In this document: positions 50,477-59,525 of the stretch, piece after piece
How the letters are laid out: every line of letters starts with the position of its first letter
Numbering within the stretch: position 1 is the stretch's first letter
Assembly: GCA_011390465.1 (NCBI GenBank)
Contig: JAABSH010000017.1
Coordinates: forward strand, 1-59,961
Origin: Desulfobacteraceae bacterium
Lineage (GTDB): Bacteria > Desulfobacterota > Desulfobacteria > Desulfobacterales > Desulfosalsimonadaceae
DNA length: 59,961 bases
Reading direction: 5' to 3'
Made by a program: the position numbers and the translations under genes
Notes under the pieces: model-generated
The model's database searches: none
Seen by the model: only the letters and a program-made list of their open reading frames with translations
Told to the model about the DNA's origin: nothing

Positions 50477-52666
50477 ATGGGACGAGCAAATACTTCCAAT
50501 ACCGTCACGGCAATGACGGAATATGAATCCAAGCAGTTTTTAAAGCCTTATGGGGTTTGTGGGGTCGATGAAATCATGGCAAAAACCCCGGAAGCCGCGG
50601 TTCAGGCCGCTGAAAAAACCGGTTTTCCCGCGGTGTTAAAAGGGCTGGGCAAAGAACTGCTGCACAAGACCGAGCTCAATCTGGTGCACCTTAATTTAAC
50701 TGACGGCCCGGCGGTGAAAGCTGCTGCCGCCGCTATTGAAAAAAATGCCGGCAGCAAGCTGGAGGGGTTTCTGGTACAGCCCCAGGTGTCCGGCAGGCGG
50801 GAGTTTGTGGCGGGTCTGTTCCGGGATGATCAGTACGGGCCGGTGGTAATGTTCGGTCTGGGCGGTATTTTTACGGAAGTGCTCTCGGATGTGAGTTTCC
50901 GGCTGGCGCCGCTCACTGAAACCGATGCAAAAGAGATGATCGCCGAGCTTCGGTCCGCTGCGCTGCTCAACCCCTTTCGGGGGGAAGCGGCGGTGGATGA
51001 AAAACAGCTGATCAAGACCCTGGTGGGGCTTTCCCGGATCGGCACGGAGTGTCCGGATGTGGCGGAAATTGATATCAATCCCCTGATCGTTACCCCGGAC
51101 GGTCGGCCTGTGGCCGTGGATGCCCTGGTGGTCAAAGGAGCCCCCGGACCCCCGAAAACGTTTATCCCGCCTGTGGATGCCGCTGACATTGCGCCTTTAT
51201 TTTATCCCCGGTCTGTCGCCTTTGTGGGGGCTTCCGGTGAAATGGGAAAATGGGGCTATACCCTGCTGACCAACACCATCGGCGGCGGATATGAAGGTGA
51301 AATCTATCTGGTGAATCCCAAAGGCGGCACCATTGCCGGCCGGCCGGTTTACCGGACGGTCGCGGATATCCCCGGTCCCGTGGATGTGGCCGTGGTCAGC
51401 ATACCGGCAAAAGCCGTGCCCGCGCTGATTCCGGAATTTAAAAAAAAGAAAATCGCCAGCATGCTGCTCATTGCATCGGGATTTGCCGAAACCGGGGAAG
51501 ACGGCGCCAGAAAGGAAAAAGCCCTTATCGATCAGGCCCGGGCCGCCGGCATCCGGATTATCGGCCCGAATACCATGGGCATCTGCAATCCCCATATCAA
51601 TTTTTACTGCACCGGCACCCATGTGCGGCCCAAACCCGGTTCCACCAGCATTGTGGCCCAGTCCGGCAATATGGGCAATCAGCTTTTGGCCTTTGCCGAG
51701 CTGCAGGGCATCGGCATCCGGGGGTTCTGCGGGTCCGGCAACGAAGGGATGATTACCATTGAAGATTACCTGGATGCCTTTGCCGTGGATCCGCTCACCG
51801 ATACGGTAATGTTGTATATTGAATCCGTGAAAAACGGGCGCCGGTTTTTTGAAAGCGCCCGCCGGGTGGGCCGGAAAAAGCCCGTTATTCTGCTCAAAGG
51901 CGGCCAGACAGATGCCGGCAGCAAGGCCGCGGCCTCTCATACCGGGGCATTGTCCTCGGATAACCGGGTGTTTAGCAGCGTGTGCCGGCAGGCCGGGGTG
52001 GTCAAGGTGGATCAGCCCATGCAACTGCTGGATTTGTCCGCGGCATTTTCTTCCCTTCCCCTGCCCAAAGGGAAGCGGGTGGCCGTCATGACACTGGGCG
52101 GCGGCTGGGGGGTGGTGACCGCGGATCTGTGTGAGGCATACGGCCTGGAAGTGCCGGAACTGACCCCGGAAATCATCCAAAAAATCGATGAAATCCTGCC
52201 CCCTTACTGGAGCCGGGCCAATCCCATTGATCTGGTGGGGGAAAACGACATGTCCATCCCCATGACCACCCTGGAAGCGCTCATGAAATGGGACGGGTGT
52301 GACGCCATTATCAATCTGGGCATTATGGGCCGCCGGCATCTGGTATCCCGGATGGCCGCTTCCGTAAGGATTGCCGACCCCACCTGCCCGTCGGATTTTC
52401 TGGATCAGATGAACAAAATGCTGGATGACTTTGAAACCCAGTATGTCCATAAAATTGTATCCATGATGTGTGAATATCAGAAACCCGTGCTCGGGGTGAG
52501 CATGCTCAAGGATGAAAAAGATCTTACGGTTAATCACATAGAGGGCTATCGTTACAAAGGCGTCTTTTTCCCCACGCCGGAGCAGGCCGTGATTTCCCTT
52601 TCCAAAATGTATGAGTATCAAAATTTTATCAGTTGTGAGAAAAGCAACATCCGGGAAAAAGGATAA
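50477..52666 (+). CDS. ADP-forming acetyl/acyl-CoA synthetase (fused subunits)
   Basis: 729 residues, ATG with AAAGGA upstream. The order is beta-like ATP-grasp part first (TEYESKQFLKPYGV, VMFGLGGIFTEVLSDVSFRL, EIDINPLIV), then the alpha-like CoA-binding and ligase domains (SVAFVGASGEMGKWGY, QSGNMGNQLLAFAE, and AASHTGALSSD with the phosphohistidine at about residue 488). It interconverts acetyl- or acyl-CoA + ADP + Pi with the acid + CoA + ATP. In anaerobes it conserves energy from acyl-CoA or activates acids. Cytoplasmic; substrate range unknown. Confidence 0.92.
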   Translation: MGRANTSNTVTAMTEYESKQFLKPYGVCGVDEIMAKTPEAAVQAAEKTGFPAVLKGLGKELLHKTELNLVHLNLTDGPAVKAAAAAIEKNAGSKLEGFLVQPQVSGRREFVAGLFRDDQYGPVVMFGLGGIFTEVLSDVSFRLAPLTETDAKEMIAELRSAALLNPFRGEAAVDEKQLIKTLVGLSRIGTECPDVAEIDINPLIVTPDGRPVAVDALVVKGAPGPPKTFIPPVDAADIAPLFYPRSVAFVGASGEMGKWGYTLLTNTIGGGYEGEIYLVNPKGGTIAGRPVYRTVADIPGPVDVAVVSIPAKAVPALIPEFKKKKIASMLLIASGFAETGEDGARKEKALIDQARAAGIRIIGPNTMGICNPHINFYCTGTHVRPKPGSTSIVAQSGNMGNQLLAFAELQGIGIRGFCGSGNEGMITIEDYLDAFAVDPLTDTVMLYIESVKNGRRFFESARRVGRKKPVILLKGGQTDAGSKAAASHTGALSSDNRVFSSVCRQAGVVKVDQPMQLLDLSAAFSSLPLPKGKRVAVMTLGGGWGVVTADLCEAYGLEVPELTPEIIQKIDEILPPYWSRANPIDLVGENDMSIPMTTLEALMKWDGCDAIINLGIMGRRHLVSRMAASVRIADPTCPSDFLDQMNKMLDDFETQYVHKIVSMMCEYQKPVLGVSMLKDEKDLTVNHIEGYRYKGVFFPTPEQAVISLSKMYEYQNFISCEKSNIREKG

Positions 52667-52708
52667 TAAAATAAAAAATTTATGGTCGGCCATAAGGAGT
52701 CATTTTTT

Positions 52709-53257
52709 ATGACAATGCGGAAAGATGTAAAAAAGTTCATTATCAGAACAGCGGTAAAAGGAATTTTTATCCTGGCGGCCCTGGCGGTTTTTTCCGGAAA
52801 TGCCCCTGGAGAAGAAAAGGCAATCCAGGAAAAAATAACCCCGGAAAAAATGACAATAGCGGATGTGAAAAAAGAATTGTCCGAAGCCATGGACGCCATC
52901 CGGGCCTATTCCGCGGATCACCGGGAAGACGCGGTAAAAGCACTGGAGGGCGCCCTTGCGAAAATCAATGCGCAAATGGACCGGGCCGGGGAAAAAATGA
53001 AAAAAGAATGGGATAAAATGGCGCCGGAGGCCCGGAAAAAAGCGGCAGAAACCATGGACCGGCTCCGGGCCCAGCGGGATCAGTTGGAAAAGACCCTGGA
53101 GGAATGGAAAAAAAGCAAAGCCCCTGCCTGGGAGGCCCTTAAAGAAGAAGCGGTAAAAAACCTTGAAGAATTCCGCAAATCCCTGGAAAGTTCAGATGAG
53201 GACATTAAAGAAGAGCCCCCCGAAGAAGCGGAAAAAGATTCCCTGATTCGATTGTAA
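52709..53257 (+). CDS. Exported coiled-coil protein
   Basis: 182 residues from the ATG with AAGGAG upstream. A signal peptide (GIFILAALAVFSGNAPG) is followed by an almost wholly helical, charged mature part with heptad-like repeats (KKELSEAMDAIRAYSADHRE, EKMKKEWDKMAPEARKKAAE, LEKTLEEWKK). Probably a periplasmic coiled-coil protein, role unknown. It follows the synthetase gene by 42 bases and is followed by a strong terminator. Confidence 0.75.
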   Translation: MTMRKDVKKFIIRTAVKGIFILAALAVFSGNAPGEEKAIQEKITPEKMTIADVKKELSEAMDAIRAYSADHREDAVKALEGALAKINAQMDRAGEKMKKEWDKMAPEARKKAAETMDRLRAQRDQLEKTLEEWKKSKAPAWEALKEEAVKNLEEFRKSLESSDEDIKEEPPEEAEKDSLIRL

Positions 53258-53285
53258 CCCCACTGAAATTTGATTACCCAAAAAA

Positions 53286-53324
53286 CCGGAAGTTTGTCTG
53301 GCAGACAAACTTCCGGTTTTTTTG
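53286..53324. terminator. Strong bidirectional intrinsic terminator
   Basis: CCGGAAGTTTGTCT and AGACAAACTTCCGG form a 14-bp perfect stem with a three-base loop, followed by a T run on the plus strand and preceded by an A run. It ends the transcript of the coiled-coil gene. Confidence 0.9.
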
Positions 53325-53414
53325 GTGGTTGCGCAATTAAAAATTTGATTTTGCGAAGGAATTTTTTCATAATCAGAAAAACCCACCATCTTTTTCATTG
53401 CCGGGAGGTATCCC

Positions 53415-55901
53415 ATGCCGAAACCACAGAACCCCGCAAAAACCGGGCAGCCGGGCCATTCCTTTGACAACTCCGCCGCCGCCATTGGTCAGGAAATCAT
53501 TAAAAAACTCTTTTCCATGCAGGCGAAATTTCCGGAAGTGGCCACCTTAAATGACTATTATCAGGCCCTGGCCTATGTGGTGCGGGACCGGATGCTGCAC
53601 CGCTTTATCCACAGCGCCCAGACCTATTTTGAAAAGGAAAGCCGGACGGTGTTGTACCTGTCCGCGGAATACCTCATCGGTCCCCAGCTCGGCAAAAATC
53701 TGATCAGTCTGGGCATTTACGACCCGGCAGCCGAGGCGGTGGAGGCCCTGGGACTGTCCCTTGACACCCTCATGTTTCAGGAAGAAGAGCCCGGCCTGGG
53801 CAACGGGGGCCTGGGGCGGCTGGCGGCCTGTTACATGGATTCCCTGGCCACCCTTCAGATACCGGCCATTGGATACGGCATCCGGTATGAATTCGGCATT
53901 TTTGACCAGGCCATCAAAGACGGCTGGCAGGAGGCCATCACGGATAAATGGCTGCGGTTCGGCAATCCCTGGGAGATTTGCCATGCAGAGACCCGTTTTG
54001 AAGTAAAATTCGGCGGCCACACCGAAGCCTTTAAAGACACCTCCGGTCGTTACTGCACCCGCTGGATTCCGGAAAATTTAGTGCTGGGGGTTCCCTATGA
54101 TACCCCGATCCTGGGATATGGGGTCAATAACGCCAATTTTCTGCGGCTCTGGCAGGCCCAGGCGTGTGAATCCTTTGATTTTCAGGCATTTAACGTGGGC
54201 AACTACTACAAGGCCGTGGAAGAAAAAATGGTGTCTGAAAACATCACCAAAGTGCTGTATCCCAATGATCAAGCTGAGGCCGGCCGCCGGCTGCGGCTCC
54301 AGCAGCAGTATTTTTTTGTTTCCTGTTCCCTGCAGGACATGATCCGCCTGTTTTTTCAGCGGGAAACCGATCTTGCCCGGCTGCCGGACAAGTTTGTGGC
54401 CCAGCTTAATGACACCCACCCGGCCCTTGCCGTGGCCGAACTGATGCGCATTTTGGTGGATGATTATTTTATGGACTGGGAATCGGCCTGGAACATTACC
54501 ACCCGTGTCTTTGCCTATACCAACCATACCCTGTTGCCCGAGGCCCTGGAAACCTGGCCCGTGCCGATCATGCGGCGCCTTTTGCCCCGGCATCTGGAAA
54601 TCATTTTTGAAATCAACCGCCGGTTTTTAGATGATGTGGTGCGTCCTCGCAATTTGTTGCCGGATGTTGTTTCCCGGCTTTCCCTGATCGCGGAAACCGG
54701 CGAAAAACAGGTTCGCATGGCCAATCTGGCCTGTGTGGGCAGTTTTGCCGTGAACGGGGTGGCAGCCTTACACACAGATCTTCTCAAACAGACAGTGCTC
54801 AAGGATTTTTACGACCTGTGGCCGGAAAAATTTAAAAGCATCACCAACGGCGTGACCCCCCGGCGGTTTATGGTGCTGGCCAATCCCGGCCAGACCCGGC
54901 TGGTGTGCGAGGCCATTGGTGAGCGGTGGATTCGGGATCTGGATTGTCTCCAAGACCTGGAACCCTTTGCTGATGATGCGGCGTTCCGGCGCCGATGGGC
55001 TGCCATCCGGAAAGACGGCAAAAACCGTCTGGCGGAAATGATTGCCAAAACCACAGGCATTACCGTTGATCCGGCCAGTATGTTCGACATTCAGGTGAAG
55101 CGCATCCACGAATACAAGCGCCAGCATTTGAACGTTCTTCACATTCTCACCCGTTATCTTCGCATCAAAGCGGGCCGGGCCGGTGATGATCCGCCCCGCA
55201 CCTTTATTTTCGGCGGAAAGGCGGCCCCGGGATACCGGCTGGCCCTTTTGATCATCCGGCTGATTCACGCGGTGGCGGAACTGGTCAACAAGGACCCGGA
55301 CGTTAAAGACCGTCTCAAAGTGGTATTTTATCCGGATTTTAACGTGAAAAACGCCCAGTTCATTTATCCGGCCGCGGATCTGTCCGAGCAGATTTCCACT
55401 GCCGGCAAGGAAGCCTCGGGCACGGGCAACATGAAGTTTTCCTTAAACGGCGCGTTGACCATCGGCACCCTGGACGGCGCCAATGTGGAAATCAGAGAAG
55501 CAGTGGGGCCGGAGAATTTTTTTCTGTTCGGCCTTACGGCGGCGGAAGTTCTCAAATCCCGGCAGAGCGGCTATCGGCCCATGGATGTATATCAGAATAA
55601 CACGGAATTGCGGGAGGTCATGGACATGATCGCGGGAGGCCTCCTGGTGCCGTCGGATCCCGGATTGTTTCAGCCGCTGGTAAATACCCTCTTATATCGG
55701 GACGAATTCATGGTGCTGGCGGATTACGCGCCGTATGTGCGATGCCAGGAAACCGTGGATCAGGCGTTTAAAACCCCGGACCACTGGCACCGCATGTCCA
55801 TCCTGAACGTGGCTCGCATGGGCGCATTCTCGTCCGATCGTTCCATTTCCGAGTATTGTCGCAGAATCTGGCATGCAAGGCCCGTGGATGTGCGCTTGTA
55901 A
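53415..55901 (+). CDS. glgP: Glycogen/starch phosphorylase
   Basis: 828 residues, ATG with GGGAGGT upstream. GT35 family: LSAEYLIGPQLGKNL, NGGLGRLAACYMDSLA, QLNDTHPALAVAELMRI, DIQVKRIHEYKRQHLN and the PLP-binding SGTGNMKFSLNGALTIG with Lys674. It releases glucose 1-phosphate from glycogen in the cytoplasm. Full length for bacterial members with all catalytic motifs. The region upstream holds the previous terminator; the gene is probably transcribed alone. Confidence 0.97.
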   Translation: MPKPQNPAKTGQPGHSFDNSAAAIGQEIIKKLFSMQAKFPEVATLNDYYQALAYVVRDRMLHRFIHSAQTYFEKESRTVLYLSAEYLIGPQLGKNLISLGIYDPAAEAVEALGLSLDTLMFQEEEPGLGNGGLGRLAACYMDSLATLQIPAIGYGIRYEFGIFDQAIKDGWQEAITDKWLRFGNPWEICHAETRFEVKFGGHTEAFKDTSGRYCTRWIPENLVLGVPYDTPILGYGVNNANFLRLWQAQACESFDFQAFNVGNYYKAVEEKMVSENITKVLYPNDQAEAGRRLRLQQQYFFVSCSLQDMIRLFFQRETDLARLPDKFVAQLNDTHPALAVAELMRILVDDYFMDWESAWNITTRVFAYTNHTLLPEALETWPVPIMRRLLPRHLEIIFEINRRFLDDVVRPRNLLPDVVSRLSLIAETGEKQVRMANLACVGSFAVNGVAALHTDLLKQTVLKDFYDLWPEKFKSITNGVTPRRFMVLANPGQTRLVCEAIGERWIRDLDCLQDLEPFADDAAFRRRWAAIRKDGKNRLAEMIAKTTGITVDPASMFDIQVKRIHEYKRQHLNVLHILTRYLRIKAGRAGDDPPRTFIFGGKAAPGYRLALLIIRLIHAVAELVNKDPDVKDRLKVVFYPDFNVKNAQFIYPAADLSEQISTAGKEASGTGNMKFSLNGALTIGTLDGANVEIREAVGPENFFLFGLTAAEVLKSRQSGYRPMDVYQNNTELREVMDMIAGGLLVPSDPGLFQPLVNTLLYRDEFMVLADYAPYVRCQETVDQAFKTPDHWHRMSILNVARMGAFSSDRSISEYCRRIWHARPVDVRL

Positions 55902-56017
55902 CAGGAAAAAAGAAGGTTTAATAAAGTTAAAAAACTTTTTAACAATATTTAAAAATTTTCCTTGATTTTAATAAAATTGAAGTTTATTTTAAAATTATTA
56001 AACAAAGGAAAGTTTTT

Positions 56018-56314
56018 ATGGAAAAATGGTTTCACCATCTGACAGAAGAAGATCTCGCCTTTATCAAGCGGTTTGTCTTGGCATCAGGGTCTTTGAAGGC
56101 CCTTGCAAAGCAGTATAATGTATCCTACCCGACCCTTCGGATCCGTTTGGATCGCCTGATCAATAAAATCAGGGTGCTGGATAACCCGGAAAACAAAGAT
56201 CCGTTTCGGATGAAAATCCAGGCCCTGGCAGCGGAAGGACAGATTTCCACTGGCGTGGCAAAAGAAATTATCAGGGCATATGAACATGAAAAAAGGGGGA
56301 AAGAAAATGGTTGA
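56018..56314 (+). CDS. DUF2089-like helix-turn-helix protein
   Basis: A 98-residue protein with AAAGGAAAG upstream. It resembles the DNA-binding half of DUF2089: LTEEDLAFIKRFVLASGSLK, then LAKQYNVSYPTLRIRLDRLI, a helix-turn-helix. Probably a transcription regulator. The next gene starts inside it, so they are co-expressed. AT-rich leader (55902-56017) with no other feature seen. Confidence 0.8.
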   Translation: MEKWFHHLTEEDLAFIKRFVLASGSLKALAKQYNVSYPTLRIRLDRLINKIRVLDNPENKDPFRMKIQALAAEGQISTGVAKEIIRAYEHEKRGKENG

Positions 56315-56645
56315 AGCATGGTTTGATCCGGTTTACGCATGGATTCCCGGCGCGGTTCTGGGGGCAGCGGGCGGCGGCGTCGGCGGCCCACTGGCCGGGG
56401 TTTTTGCGCCCAAAGGCAAATTCAGAACCCAGGTTTTGGGCTTTTATTACGCGATTATCGTCATCAGTGGGGTGTTGCTGGCAGGGGGAATTGCGGCCCT
56501 GCTGTCCGGCCAGCCCTATGCGGTGTGGTACGGGCTGGGATTTCCGGGACTGCTCTGTTTCGTGCTTTTCAGCGTGCTGGTAAAAGTGGTGGCCAAACAG
56601 TACCAGGCCGCTGAATTGCGCAAAACCCTGGCCGAAGACATCTGA
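56307..56645 (+). CDS. Small membrane protein
   Basis: 112 residues from the ATG with GGGGGAAAG upstream, overlapping the DUF2089-like gene. Three hydrophobic segments (IPGAVLGAAGGGVGGPLAGV, YYAIIVISGVLLAGGIAALL, GLGFPGLLCFVLFSVLVKVV) predict an inner-membrane protein. Function unknown; the pairing with a DUF2089-like regulator recurs in other genomes as I recall but I cannot verify it here. Confidence 0.75.
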   Translation: MVEAWFDPVYAWIPGAVLGAAGGGVGGPLAGVFAPKGKFRTQVLGFYYAIIVISGVLLAGGIAALLSGQPYAVWYGLGFPGLLCFVLFSVLVKVVAKQYQAAELRKTLAEDI

Positions 56646-56926
56646 TGCTTGAACGAAACATCTTCAGATAGCAAATTCCCTATCAAATGAACTGGATAAC
56701 CAGATTTGGGGTTCCCGGACCAGATCGCCAGCAAGCCAAAAGCGACACGACGGGTTAGGGAAAAATAAATTGCCTGCATTTAATTCACAATTTAAAGCCT
56801 GGCACCAAGTATTTAAAATTTTTAACAATATATGATAGTCGCGAGATTGACACTTAACAGTTCTTTTATTTCTCTAAATTTAAAATGCATTTTCACGCGC
56901 GATGATCCGGAAAAGCAGGTGGCGCA
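56646..56926. other. Intergenic region with short repeat
   Basis: It contains GAACTGGATAACCAGATT at 56689, one of several copies of this 18-mer in the window. The rest is AT-rich with no gene, promoter or terminator that I can support. Confidence 0.5.
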
Positions 56927-58486
56927 TTACGCGGATTTTTTTTTTCCAAAGGGTATGCCCAGCCGGAGCATTCGGTTCCGCAGGGTGCTGTAATGCAGCC
57001 CCAGGATTTCCGCCGCACCTCCCGGCCCGCTGATTTTTCCGCCGGTCTGTTTTAAAACCTGCCGGATGTGCCGGGATGCGACTTCATCCAATGTTCGCAG
57101 ATCACCGGAATCACCGGTAAGCGCTTCGGGTTCGACCGGCTGTGGTGTCGGACCGCCGGTCAGATGCTGAAAGGAGAGACGTCCGCCCTGGTATTGAATC
57201 AGGGCGCGTTCGATCAGATTCTGTAATTCCCGGATATTGCCGGGCCAGTCATGGGCCAGCAGTTGATTGATGGCCCCTATCTGTAGTTCCGGCAGTCGTT
57301 TTAATTTTATTTCCCGGGATTTTTTCATTATAAAATAATCGGTCAGGGCCGGAATATCTTCTTTCCGCTCCCGCAGTGCCGGAATACGGATCGGAAAGAC
57401 ATTGAGCCGGAACCAGAGGTCTTCGCGGAACAGACCGTCTGCGACCATGTCCGGAAGGTTCCGGTGCGTGGCCGAAATAATCCGTACATCCACTGGAATC
57501 TCTTTTGTCCCGCCCACCCGTTCGATCCGTTTTTCCTGCAGGACCCGCAGCAGCCGGACCTGGGCCTGGGGCGACAGTTCGCCGATTTCATCGAGGAAAA
57601 TGGTGCCGTTGTCGGCGCGTTCAAACCGGCCCCGTTTTTGGGACGATGCTCCGGTGAAGGCGCCTTTTTCATGTCCGAACAGCTCAGTGTCCATGAGGGT
57701 TTCCGGAATGGCGCCGCAGTTTACCTTGATTAGCGGCCCGTTTCGCCGATGAGACGCATAATGGATGGCATCGGCAATCATCTCCTTGCCGACACCGGTT
57801 TCCCCCAGTATGAGGACCGGGCTGTCGAGACCGGCCACCTGGCTGACCATCTGCATGATCGGTTTTAATCCCAGATCCGCACCGACGATTTCTTCCCCGG
57901 AATTTTTTTGCAACCGGTCGTGAAGATAACGGATGTCGTCGAGCAGCGCATCGTTTCGCGCCAGCACCTCCCGGTGCCGGAGCGCATTGGACATGGCAAT
58001 GGCCACGGGTTCATTGAGAATATGGAGGAGTTCCGCATGCTCCGGGGTATACTGGTTTCGGCCGGTGGCGGAGACCCACAGGCCGCCGATCCGATTCCCT
58101 TCCAGCTCCAACCGGACCGTAATAAAGGAAATATCCCTATCCAGTCCGAGCCGGGTGAACAGTTCGAACAGGTCCGGATCATTTTCCAGCTCATTGACGA
58201 TGACATATTTTTTAAATTCCAGATGCCGCTTGATCCATCTTGCCCGGACCCCTTTGTCCGGCGGCAGGGGAAAATTTTTCCGGGTACCTTGGGCTGTTTT
58301 GGCGATGCTTCCGGCAACATTGTGAATCACGTTCTTTTGGGGATCGAACAGCACCAGGGAAATGAACTGCATCGGTATATATCGGCTGACGTACTTCTGC
58401 ATTCGTTTCAGAGCGATCTCGATATCCAGACTGCTGCAGATTCGGACGGTGGCCTGCCGGAAAAAATCATTTGGATCTGCTTTCAT
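56927..58486 (-). CDS. Sigma-54-dependent transcription activator with GAF domain
   Basis: 519 residues from the ATG at 58486 (AAAGGGA upstream; a TTG nine codons earlier is an alternative). N-terminal GAF-like sensor (about 15-170), AAA+ domain with Walker A GETGVGKEMI, the sigma-54 loop GAFTGA, Walker B GTIFLDEIGELSPQAQVRLL, and a C-terminal Fis-type helix-turn-helix (GGAAEILGLHYSTLRNRMLR). It activates sigma-54 promoters; a candidate lies at 58624 before the divergent gene. The signal sensed is unknown. Confidence 0.93.
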   Translation of the reverse strand: MKADPNDFFRQATVRICSSLDIEIALKRMQKYVSRYIPMQFISLVLFDPQKNVIHNVAGSIAKTAQGTRKNFPLPPDKGVRARWIKRHLEFKKYVIVNELENDPDLFELFTRLGLDRDISFITVRLELEGNRIGGLWVSATGRNQYTPEHAELLHILNEPVAIAMSNALRHREVLARNDALLDDIRYLHDRLQKNSGEEIVGADLGLKPIMQMVSQVAGLDSPVLILGETGVGKEMIADAIHYASHRRNGPLIKVNCGAIPETLMDTELFGHEKGAFTGASSQKRGRFERADNGTIFLDEIGELSPQAQVRLLRVLQEKRIERVGGTKEIPVDVRIISATHRNLPDMVADGLFREDLWFRLNVFPIRIPALRERKEDIPALTDYFIMKKSREIKLKRLPELQIGAINQLLAHDWPGNIRELQNLIERALIQYQGGRLSFQHLTGGPTPQPVEPEALTGDSGDLRTLDEVASRHIRQVLKQTGGKISGPGGAAEILGLHYSTLRNRMLRLGIPFGKKKSA

Positions 58487-58623
58487 TCCAATTCCCTTTC
58501 CTGCTTTGTTCAAATATGGACAATTTGCCAGATTTATCCGAATACGGCAAATATTATTCGTTAAATGCGGCTAAACATAAATTTACTTTTTATCAATATA
58601 TTGAAATTATTAATTAAAATATA

Positions 58624-58641
58624 TTGGCACCATTCTGGCAA
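58624..58641 (+). promoter_or_regulatory. Sigma-54 (-24/-12) promoter
   Basis: TTGGCACCATTCTGGCA matches the consensus TTGGCACN5TTGC with GG and GC at the right spacing. It points to the exported protein gene at 58711 and lies next to the divergently encoded sigma-54 activator, its likely regulator. Confidence 0.7.
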
Positions 58642-58710
58642 TATAAAATCTTAACATGAACCGCTAAAATATGGATCATTAACAATGAAACACAATTGGA
58701 GAATAATAAA

Positions 58711-59370
58711 ATGAAGACAAATCAAAATCATAAAAAAGACAATGCTGCGAGAACCAGACAATATTTTTTAAAAATTTTCGTTTTCAGCCTGGCCGTCCTC
58801 ACCCTGTCGGCCAGCTCCGGCACCGGGGTAACGCAGGGCTGGGCAGATACCCATTCCCAGGGACCTGTCCCGGAAAATGTCATGATTGCGGGCCTGGCTC
58901 AGAACCCGGACAACAGGGCGTTTTTCGAAAAAATCCTGGTAAAGGAATTTTCGCGACAAGGGATAACGGCGACGCCGGGTCTGTCCCTGATGTCCGATGC
59001 TGAAAATACCCCGACGGCCGAACTGCTCGCGCAAGCCCGTAAGGCAGGAATCGATTTTGTGATCGTCACGCGGGTGGTCGATATCACGGAAAAGGAAGTC
59101 CTGGTTCCCGAATACAACCCCATCCTGTTTGCCTATGAAGGGGGCGGAAACCCGTATTCAGAAGTCAATAAATTCCGGAAAAAGACGCGCCTCCGCAAGA
59201 CATTTTATACCCTTGAGACCCATCTTTATGATTCAAAAACTGAAAAAATAATCTGGACCGGAGTTGCGGAAACAGAAAAACCCGACTCCATTTTTGCCCC
59301 GCGGGAAGTGATCGCTTCGGTTTGCAGGGTTATCAGCAAAAAGTTGGACGCTGCCGACACTCGTGGTTAG
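58711..59370 (+). CDS. Exported protein under sigma-54 control
   Basis: 219 residues, ATG with TTGGAGA upstream. A basic N-terminus and hydrophobic core (YFLKIFVFSLAVLTLSASSG) make a signal peptide. The mature domain (VMIAGLAQNPDNRAFFEKIL, AGIDFVIVTRVVDITEK, LETHLYDSKTEKIIWTGVAE) resembles the periplasmic domains of lipoproteins that bind partner proteins (DUF4136/CsgG-like fold), but I cannot fix the family. Preceded by a sigma-54 promoter, followed by a terminator. Confidence 0.75.
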   Translation: MKTNQNHKKDNAARTRQYFLKIFVFSLAVLTLSASSGTGVTQGWADTHSQGPVPENVMIAGLAQNPDNRAFFEKILVKEFSRQGITATPGLSLMSDAENTPTAELLAQARKAGIDFVIVTRVVDITEKEVLVPEYNPILFAYEGGGNPYSEVNKFRKKTRLRKTFYTLETHLYDSKTEKIIWTGVAETEKPDSIFAPREVIASVCRVISKKLDAADTRG

Positions 59371-59418
59371 ACAAAAAAACACCCAACCGGAATTCTTTAC
59401 CTCCCATCAATCAACACG

Positions 59419-59453
59419 CCCGGGCCGGCGCCATCCGACCCGGGTTTTTTTTT
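59419..59453 (+). terminator. Intrinsic terminator
   Basis: CCCGGGCCGG and CCGACCCGGG form a stem of six plus three base pairs around a short loop, followed by nine T residues. It ends the transcript of the exported protein gene. Confidence 0.8.
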
Positions 59454-59525
59454 GCATTGGGTCAGCGGCGCTATCAAAAGGGTTTATTTTTTTTCAGGAA
59501 ATTGAATGTTTGGACCTGTCATCGG

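Noticed and set aside
51197-52693. 498-codon open frame on the minus strand
   Set aside because: It lies opposite the acyl-CoA synthetase gene, is rich in His, Gly and Pro as expected for the complement of GC-rich coding DNA, and has no domain pattern.
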